Part shown: positions 1 through 8,500 of the stretch, in pieces
Numbering within the stretch: position 1 is the first letter of the stretch
Layout: every line of letters begins with the position of its first letter
From: Saccoglossus kowalevskii
Lineage: Eukaryota; Hemichordata; Enteropneusta; Harrimaniidae
Direction: 5' to 3'
DNA: 15,652 nt
Assembly: GCF_000003605.2 (NCBI RefSeq)
Contig: NW_003105615.1
Location: 37,355 to 53,006, forward strand
Translations under genes and position numbers: made by a program
Notes under the pieces: model-generated
Database searches by the model: none
What the model saw: the letters and a program-made list of their open reading frames with translations, nothing else
Told to the model about the DNA's origin: nothing

Positions 1-41
1 GTACAATGATTATAAAGTCTAAATACAATGGTTATAAAGTC
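1..41. repeat. Two-copy 22-bp tandem repeat
   Basis: ACAATG followed by a purine and TTATAAAGTC occurs at 3-19 and again at 25-41. A weaker third echo (CAACGGTTATGAA) follows at 49-61. The array may continue to the left of the window. Confidence 0.6.
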
Positions 42-543
42 ACAAATATCAACGGTTATGAATAAAAAAAACAAGGGAAAGGCTACCAATCGACTCACTT
101 TTCTCAAACGGTCCGCCGAGGGTAACCCTTCGCTGCACTGTCTCCGTTACTAAGGTTACAAACTCTATATCAAAAGGTCAAAAAAACTAAGGCGTGGCGG
201 TGTAACCAAGCGATCAGCCAATCGCGGCCGTCGACAGCACGATCACGTGATTACCAGGGATGCGTCTCTCGGTTAAAGCATTGCGAAGCGGTAACTAATA
301 AACAATGAATAAAAAGCTATTAATCAAACTCCTTTCATATACGCTTATAAACTTCAACTGAACTCAAAAGTCGTTAATCTAAACAAAAGTCATACGGCGT
401 GGAAACAGAATGCAAAGACAATGCTATCATAACACATTACTCCTCTGGCAAAAAGACGGGGAAAAAGACTAAACGATAGAAACTACTGAGTTACATATAA
501 GCCTGTCAATCATGAACACAAGCTTGCGATATCAAACAATACG

Positions 544-551
544 TATATAAG
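544..551 (+). promoter_or_regulatory. TATA-box candidate
   Basis: TATATAAG followed by CG is a good core-promoter TATA match on the + strand, which would put a start site near 575. No recognised coding sequence follows it. If the surrounding block is an LTR, this could be its promoter. AT-rich DNA produces such matches by chance, so this rests on the motif alone. Confidence 0.25.
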
Positions 552-1378
552 CGCACCAAACTCCCATCCCAAAAAAGACATTAAAAACGTTACAAAGGTG
601 CTATCAACTCAAAAATGCGTCAGAAGTATTCCGGAAAACAACACATAAACAAAAACAACTCTTAAAACGTCGATATCTCTGTACTCGACAAATCTCAAAA
701 CTCTGAAAAACACGTGGGGGCATTACTCTCCCCCTCATAATCCGTACTCATAAACTCATTAAAACACCATAAAAATTCACAAAACTCAAAACACTGTGTT
801 GCAAATACTTGTCCACTGAGGCGCGCTTAAATCGTTATAAAGGACCTCGAACGTCACTAAATATCATTTCAAAACAAAGATCTGGGCGCTTACATAACAT
901 ACAATTCGACATCACAAAAAAAAACGGTAAAAACAATAGAAAAAAACAGCAATACATTACATTACTGAGCAATAGGCTTAGGGTTGTGGAAAAGAGTTCA
1001 ACGTCCTTGAGTTACACAGTGTCCGTTACAGTGTCCAACGAGCGGTTCTCCAAGCAAATAGCTAAAGTCAAAGTCTATAAGCGTCATCTCTCTTGTCGTC
1101 GCGTTAGTCCGGGTCGTTCTTTTATCTTCTTCTTGTCTTTAATGTCGCTCAATTCTTAATTATACAGTCCTATAGTTACGATATTCGTCCTTCATAAGGG
1201 GTTCTGAAATCTTCATCTCTTCAGCGTTGTACATCGGTGCCATACTGGTAATGGTGTTAGTCGTCAAGCGCGGTTTTGTCTCTGCCATCGAGCCAGTTAG
1301 TTCGGTTCACAAGACAGACACATCTTCGCCATTCACTTCTCTTCACAGGATGTCAATGTGCGTAAGACGCAATGCCCA

Positions 1379-1465
1379 GGGTTCTCATACCACGTATCAG
1401 GGGGGAAATTCTCTCTACTCTCGGGTTCCCCACACGTGTCAGGGGGGAAACTCGTCTCGTCTCTC
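1379..1465. repeat. Imperfect 44-bp tandem duplication with G-runs
   Basis: The segment starting GGGTTCTCATAC at 1379 recurs as GGGTTCCCCACAC at 1423. Both copies carry a CACGT element, then TCAGGGGGGAAA, then a CTC-rich tail. The period is 44. Each copy holds a kappaB-like GGGGAAA(T/C)TC core. Confidence 0.6.
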
Positions 1466-1598
1466 TATCTCGTCCCCTTGGGGTACGGGGTCGGGAAAGT
1501 CACTTATACTTTACAGTCAAATAAGACACACACAACGAAATACGTTTCAGCTCTCGTCTTAGTCGATCAATCGAGCACTCTATAAGACACAGCGCCCT

Positions 1599-1612
1599 GG
1601 GGAAAAGTCCCC
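1599..1612. promoter_or_regulatory. Near-palindromic kappaB-like site
   Basis: GGGGAAAAGTCCCC is a hairpin-capable near-palindrome. It differs from the classical Rel/NF-kappaB site GGGAAAGTCCC by one extra A. Two weaker kappaB-like cores lie about 165 and 210 bp upstream, in the 44-bp duplication. Binding is an inference from motif similarity. Confidence 0.3.
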
Positions 1613-1720
1613 AAGACTATCCAAGGCTGACCCAAGACTCGCCCAAGACTGGACTGCCTCAAGGCTCGCCCCTGGACTCTCTCGGACTTTCGACTGCCCA
1701 GGACTGCACTCGACTGCGTC
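1609..1720. repeat. Degenerate ~10-12 bp array of CCAAGACT/GGACT/CGACT
   Basis: Across 110 bp the core (A/G)GACT or AAGGCT recurs roughly once per helical turn: CCAAGACT, CCAAGGCT, CCCAAGACT, CCCAAGACT, GGACTG, CAAGGCT, GGACT, GGACTT, CGACTG, GGACTG, CGACTG. It looks like a decayed short tandem array. No coding function is seen. Confidence 0.55.
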
Positions 1721-2459
1721 TATCGTGGAGTATTCGCCAAGACCAACTCAAACTCTCTTTATTCATTTTCAAAACTCTAACCAATTACAAAACAGTAAAA
1801 AGACTCTAGGGCGTAACCTTCAATCATAAAGCCAATCAAACTAAGTACTGAATACGTCATATCTTTTGATTAATCGTTCACTACATTAATAACTATGGAA
1901 TACCAACTGTCAGAATCTCGACGGTTATCTGGTAATTAGTTCCAAATCACTGAGCCAAGTTCCGTCCAAAACTTCAAATAGACCTGAACGATGACAGACA
2001 TAACACAGCAATTCGCTAATAATCAGCTAATTAAGTCGGTCAACAGATACGCGAAAACAAATTCATGACACTGCCACAGAAATGAGAAATAATTAGTGCT
2101 TATAAAGTCCTTATAAAGTTGTGCTTGATCAGGTAGAATATCCCAATTTGCAGTGAAAACTGTGCAGACCATAGTATTCGTGACAACATTTTTTTTTCTC
2201 AAAATGATGAAATCAGCGCGTCTGTTAATTAATTAACACATACCTAATTAGTGGTTGGCTAGAATAGAATACTGAAAGTCAATCCAAAATTATACTCGGT
2301 GAAAAATGGTAAAATGATATAATATCGGGCATTAAATATCATCACCTTCGTCATTAGCTATCCAGTCACCCATCTCCATTAATGGAATATTTTAAAGGCA
2401 CGTTACTGAATATATTTGCCGGTGCTACCTGATGCGTTGTGTCGCAATTTCTTTCAAAA

Positions 2460-2561
2460 ATGAAATATCCAGCGTTTTTTGCTGTGACTTGGTTTTTTTT
2501 CGTACTCGTTGTTTACGTGGCAAACACGGGTAATAGACTTTTTACGTTACTTCACGTGAAG
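2460..2561 (+). CDS. Exon 1: signal-anchor exon of the fucosyltransferase-like gene
   Basis: ATG at 2460 opens 34 codons. MKYP is followed by a hydrophobic run (residues about 5-21, FFAVTWFFFVLVVYVA) and a polar Asn-Thr-Gly-Asn-Arg patch, the expected type II signal-anchor design with a very short cytoplasmic tail. The exon ends after AAG at a strong donor, GTAAGG (2562), in phase 0. The frame is open upstream to 2439, but with GTG rather than ATG, so 2460 is the sensible start. Assignment to the downstream gene rests on strand, position, phase and topology, not homology. A short secreted or membrane ORF unrelated to the gene is the alternative. Confidence 0.4.
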
Positions 2562-5500
2562 GTAAGGTCGTTTAATATTTATAAATTTAATATAATTATT
2601 TATTTACTGAACATTTTTCTTTGAGCATGTATATATCCTTGGGAATAGAGAGACTATAGCATTAGCTTCTTCTGTTTTATACTTAGATGTATGTCCTTAA
2701 TTTTAATTGTCAGCTTTAAACCAGATAATGTAACAAGAGGGATTTTAATTTTATTATCATCAGTTGTCCATGCCTTTATAGCAATACACCACTTGTAAAA
2801 CTGATATGGTGTATATTTCCAAGCTTATTCGCAACGCCTGGGCCTGTACTTATTTAGTTAACTTTCATAACGGTATATATTGAGCTTGTGGCTAGATGCA
2901 ATAGCTCTGTTACACAGATGAACTCAAATGTTATCACTTTAGACATCAGAGGTCATACAGAACCACTCGATTATATAAGAAAATAAACCATTTTGTGGCA
3001 AGATCCACATATTTTTATCTTACCGATCTGACTATTTAGTGTTGTGTATTTGTCGCTCTGTTAGCAAAGCTAAGGTTGGTTCTGTTCTTCCAACGTTATC
3101 CTTCTAGTGTTAGCAATGTAATACAGTTCCAATTGCGAGTATACATCGCTTTCTGCTTTCTTTATAACTAATGTTATATGTTATGTAGACTTTATTACCC
3201 AGACTAGTGACAGTAAGCAGCAAGTTGATAGCATATATATAAACTTTAGGTAAGCCTTGTGTCAGAAATTTGAATTCCATATATCAATGTATGGATAAAT
3301 ATTATTTCTTAGTGCCAATGAAAGTAACATATCAATTTTAGCAAAATTCCAAAGGGCATTTTTTCCTTCGTTACACAGTTAGATCGCAGTAAACCGTGAT
3401 CGCGCTCTGTGTGTGAACCATTACGAAACTCGACGAGCGTTTGAGCTTTTGGTCGCGCGTGTATTCAACATTCTAAAGAGACAGCGAATGCGTTGGTGTT
3501 GCCACGTCTATGCGTGCCTCAGCGGGTTTGGTAGGAGAGGCGCCAGAATATAGGAACATCACATATACAGGCTCTAAAATTACGTATATTGCAAAAAACT
3601 CAACCCACACTATTTTATTCCTTAAGGATTCTTTAATTTCCAACTGCGCATTTCTCGAAATACAATAACGTGCTTGTCGCTGGTAATAATTATTGGAAAT
3701 ATTTTGAGAAATAGTATTAGATTGTCATATCAACGTGCTTCTGCAAGCGTGTCTTAAAAAATCAACTGTGGCAGACAATCAACTCGATCATTCTGACAAC
3801 TTCCAGAAAGAATGCTAATATTTAATATAATTTATTGTCATTGTTATACGCGTTATTCCATAATAAAAAAAGATTCTGTAACTGAATAAATACATTACTA
3901 ATACTGTATGTGGTACTTCGTGTATATGTTAAACTCTTTATACTTGTAATATATGAATGAATGAATGCTTGTGATTGACTATGATCAAGTTTGTGATTTA
4001 ACCGTATGATACTGTTCAAATCAGAAGTTAAATACTTTTTTTATAATGTGTGTACCATTTCTGAATATGGTGTGTTTACTTCTCAACTCATAAAGAATAA
4101 TATTGAGCCTTAATTCAGCCACACTGTGAGCCATGACACATACGAAACAGCTGATCATCACATCGAGACCAACATACAGAAGAATGAGTTGTTTGTACCT
4201 TCTGCTGATGAACACGTGGACGAAAATGTATTACAAAGACGAAATACTACTGCAATTAATCACAGTGAAGGCAAACATGTAACAACAAAATCATCAACAG
4301 CTAAAGCTACACAACATATATCCAAGCGTTATTTGTTTCCTCTTATATTCTACGGCTGTGGACCTTGTGAACAGTACTCGTTTTTTGTAAGTGGTATTAT
4401 TAATGCTATTTCTCAGAACCGTTCAATAGTAACTATACCCTTCCATAATAACCATTTGCAAAATGTATCTGTAAAACGCAGTTTTAATGAAACATTCAAC
4501 TACTCAAAACTTCGCCAAATTGTTGGAATGGCCACCGTTGATGAATTCATTGATGTATGCGGCACAGATTTTACTCCAAAAAATGTGCTGATTGGACCTA
4601 ATGGGTATCCGGCTACAGAGGAATTACGCACGAGTACATTACATCATTACAAAAGTTGGACTACGTTGATGAAACGGTACATTCCAAAAATTAATCTACC
4701 AACGATTGAAGCAGTAAAGGAATATCAAGAGAATTTGTCCGGGAATTCATTGTAGGTATCACATAGAGTCAAGTGTTTATTCTTTTTAACTTCTAATAAA
4801 ATATTCAAATCATGACACGTCATATTTTGTGTAGATTGCATAGTTGTGTGTTTATTCTACTAGGACGTAATATCCTGTATTTTGTGAATAATCTCAAAAT
4901 ATATTGGCTGATGGGCACATGTGTAATTTTGAGTAAAGCCATGATATATAGCACAGATATGAAGATCTATGGATTTGTCAAACCCAACCATTTGCTTCTA
5001 AACAGTCGATCATGGTCACAAAGGTTTATTTCCATCTGCAAACTACCTTGCAGTATATAATTAGTCATTGTATTGAGACTGTCACAGTGTAAGGCCTGCT
5101 TATCGTAATTGAGAGGGCTATCCACACAACTCACACTGGACAGGGGGTTCTTTCACTGCTAGTATGAAGTAGACAAGACAATAGTACTGGAAATGAACTG
5201 CACATACACAAAAATACCGAGTTAAAGCTCCTGGCATTAATACCTCTCAAAATAATACCTCTCAAAATAATACCTCTCAAGAAATAAAGCACAGAAAATA
5301 AAATTAAGTCACTAAAAAGGGGATTGCTCAGGGAAGTGTGCATTGGTGATAACTCGCAGTTCCAGGATGTATTAATGGACGACAGTCAATGGCTTCTGTA
5401 ACACAACAACGAAGTAATACAGGAGTCTAGCTTGCAGAGGAACGCTGGTATTCTGGAGGGCATCGCTGAAAGCAGAAGATCGCAGAGCAGTTCATACAAG

Positions 5501-8500
5501 TCTCACAGAATGATGGTTGTAGCCTGTATCACTTGTCAAACAATATCGTAGCAGAACACACAGGAAAGCTAGTTGAAGTGACGGACACCAAGTTAAAATG
5601 ATCGAAACTGTCCTTAGTCTGTCCAATTTATAAGCATGATTCAGTGACACCACCTGGGTTTTCACATGAGCCAATCAGAATGTAATCTTGCTAGCAGCTG
5701 TGTCACGTAGGCAACTCAGTATATCATAAACATCCTTTGTTATTCAAATAACAGCACACCTGGTAGATTCCAATTCTCCTTCCAACGTTGTAAACACCCT
5801 TTGTTATGTAAATTACTTGTTAGAACCCACTGTCCTTCCAGAGTTGAAAACAAGTATGACCTGTTAAATACCTTTATGACAGTTATCACAATGCACACCG
5901 TTTTCTCCATGATTCCATGCACACTTCCATTTGCAGGGTTTGAGGTAATATGACAAAAACATAAAATAAAGGATGCTGACAGAGACTAATTAGAAATTAA
6001 AATCATAAGACTATCTTATTATTATTAGTCACCGGAGGTAATTTACATGATTGCGTTGGGGTGTTGTAGGTCTGTATCAAGGTATGTATTATGTTATAAT
6101 CTGTAAAATTGTAGAGTTATGTTGAAAATTGTTGGTCGTAAATTTCTTTTTTTGAACATTTTCAAATATCTGTTTCTTTGGAAAATGGTTATTGGTCATG
6201 CAGATGAACCACATTCACCTGTTCAATTAGTAGAATTGTGTAAAGTCTCATCTACTCGTTGATTTGTGGTCAAATTTCAATAATTGTATCAGCTATGCAA
6301 AATTATTCTCTGTTTATATCATAATCAAAATATGCGCGTATGTTCCATCAATATATTACATAGGGATCAATTACTAGTTTATCACTTCGATTATAAAATA
6401 TAATTTTGAATATTTATTTATTTAGTTGTAGTAATGCACTATCTCCAGAAAAATTTAAAAGTCATTGCCAAGGCCACCTTCGAGAGCAAGTAGAAAAACT
6501 TACGTCATTCAGTGGTGAAATTGCAGATGCTATAGCAACGCAGATTGAAAAGATAAACTTTACTTCACTTTATATTGCAACACCGGAGTACGAGCACGTA
6601 ATCATCATTTTTATGTTTTCTATATATTATAAACAATCATATGAACAATGTGTAAACTATATAATATAGATTGGACGTTTGAATGGTTTTAATAAATCAC
6701 GTTTTTAAATAGAATGCAAAACTATGTATTACAATTTAGTAAAATGATATATTTATTCTACATGTAACATACCGAACATTGTGAGCATCATGCGTGATTT
6801 GGTTAATCAAAGTAATTAATTTGATCACCCCTAGTACCCTTCCTCAAATAATATAAAACATTGAACTAGAAGGCTAACCGTCCAATTTAAGCCCTGCGAA
6901 AATTAACACACCCAGGTGTCAATGAACTCTTGAAGTGTCCAGTGCCCCTAATTTCCAGTTCGCTTTTCCAGAACAAAAACAAGTACCTTAAAAAGTTCTT
7001 AAGTTAAGATGTCGAATATTCCTGATAACCGGAACACCTCGCATCCGCCTTCTCATTTTTTTCTGTTGTTTAGAAAATAGTATTTGAAGAAGTTTTCACA
7101 TGGCCTCGACCGCCATCTTGACTGTCGTATCATTTTGAAGTTAACTATGGCAGATTTGAGAACGCCTTATTGCTTTGTCTTATTATTAATATACTAGATG
7201 TTCTTGCTAGCAGTGTACGTTTCAATCAAAAAATTGAATAATATCAAATCATTTAGAATAGCGGTTTTTAACGAGACACAAATTTACAATAATATTCATC
7301 ACGAAATAAACAAATCTGAGATTTTTAACAAGAAGTCGAAAATATCACTTTTTACCAATAATGGCAATTTTACCAATATTCATATAATATAATAGATAAG
7401 TTATTGGTTATCACGTTGTTGTAATAATACCAGGGTTCTGTTGATGATTCTGGCGCTGCACTGCATGCTTAGAGGCTCTTCAGCAATCATGAGGAAAGAT
7501 GGAGATGGAGAAGCGAGATGCACGTGGAATTATTAGATCCCACTGTGGCCATTCAATACATGATTACACTTGCGCCGTCTAGGAACCGATCCACAATCAG
7601 TGTATTTATTCAAAGCGGCAGCCCTCTCGTTTTCTAATTACTGCTTTCATGGTTGTTTAAAGACCAGTCTTGATTACTTTGCAAAAGATCAAACTCACAG
7701 GGTCAATTGAGTTAAATTTAGCTGCCGGATTTTATTGGATGCCGAATATCTTATGTATCCGACTTAGCACTTGGAGCCTGTGGTCGAGTTGAGAACTGTC
7801 CTTAGCTGAGCTCACCTCAATTGATTTTGTGAGAAATAGAACTGAAGATAATTGTCGCTGAACCCATGGTGACGAATAATATTTGCACCTTGTTGTGCGA
7901 ATTTTCCCACATAGGGCTCAACTCAGACGGTTAGCTTACTAGCCAGTCCAATGGTTTGAATTAGACTTTTGTACAATAAGTATGTGTCACACGCAACGTA
8001 ATATTACCGTAATTGGTATAGTACAGATGTGATGGTTCAAATACCAAAATGGCAACAGCAACAGAAAGACTTCCCTGGCGGCGATGATAACATGCGAACA
8101 CGGAGCCAACAAATGAGGTTTCAACTGGTACTGGTATTATTATACTCTGCAAACATCAAGTACAACAACGCGGTAAAACTCCACTACTCCGAAAACTAGA
8201 CACTTAAACTCCAATACAATTCAACGAGATCTCCGATCTGAACTCAGTGCTGAACAATTCCCCTATATATACCCCACTGTCTATAAATAGACCATTACAT
8301 CAGCATACATAATGAGTCTCGAATTTACTATAAATTTCTAGAATGTTTCATTACCTTCTATTGCCTCCTACAGTGTTCTATTACCTATTCAACCAGTTTC
8401 TTAAAAAAATCTAGAATATTCCACCCAGACACAGTACGGTTCTAGAACATTCTCAGTGACACGGAAGTGGTAAACAAGTCGTATGCGACAGTATGAATTT

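Larger units (their letters stand above)
1..2120. repeat. Repeat-like, CpG-containing A/C-skewed block; possible LTR or insertion remnant
   Basis: No gene is recognised in this stretch. It contains more CpG than the AT-rich DNA after 2120 and is visibly A+C-rich on the + strand, especially at 400-960. The motif TTATAAAGTC occurs twice at its left end (10-19 and 32-41, period 22 with a preceding ACAATG) and again at 2100-2109, with a one-base variant at 2111-2120, so both ends carry the same short motif. A pyrimidine run at 726-736 reads as a polypurine tract on the minus strand, a feature often seen just before a 3' LTR. A TATA box, kappaB-like sites and short degenerate arrays lie inside. 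I infer an old LTR-type or other mobile insertion, possibly extending left of the window. Distal promoter sequence of the gene starting at 2460 is the alternative. Confidence 0.35.
5024..6425 (+). other. Putative intron 3, with a possible missed exon
   Basis: Most of this stretch shows no coding signal on either strand. It contains a 15-bp triplication (5238-5282), an imperfect duplication (5727-5846) and a sequence at 5090-5940 with the look of a non-autonomous insert. A mini-exon candidate at 6029-6081 lies between ATTATTAG and a good donor, GTATGT. It is open only when entered in phase 0 and leaves in phase 2, which would fit exon 4. It encodes SPEVIYMIALGCCRSVS, which I do not recognise. 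Confidence 0.3.

Noticed and set aside
809-1159. 116-codon + strand open frame, basic and Ser-rich
   Set aside because: It starts with TTG, has repeat-like composition and no recognised motif, and lies in a probable insertion. It is better explained by A/C-skewed sequence than by a gene.
1227-1585. Two overlapping + strand frames
   Set aside because: They run through the 44-bp G-rich duplication and have no conserved features; they are chance frames in repetitive DNA.
4111-4130. Acceptor AATTCAG at 4118 as the start of exon 2
   Set aside because: It is a better pyrimidine-type site, but its phase does not match exon 1. It would be preferred if an unseen exon lies between them.
4021-4215. 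Minus-strand frame opposite exon 2
   Set aside because: It is a shadow of exon 2 sequence; the + strand frame has family motifs and splice borders.
5131-5343. Minus-strand frame with a Leu-Arg-Gly-Ile-Ile repeat
   Set aside because: The peptide repeat is just the translation of the 15-bp DNA triplication (a multiple of 3).
7198-7392. 64-codon + frame rich in Asn, Ile and Lys
   Set aside because: The composition is what AT-rich DNA gives, with no family motif, inside intron 4.
7890-7955. tRNA-derived SINE head (GGCTAGTAAGC ... GAGTTGAGCCC on the minus strand)
   Set aside because: The A-box and B-box matches are poor and too close together for a confident Pol III promoter.
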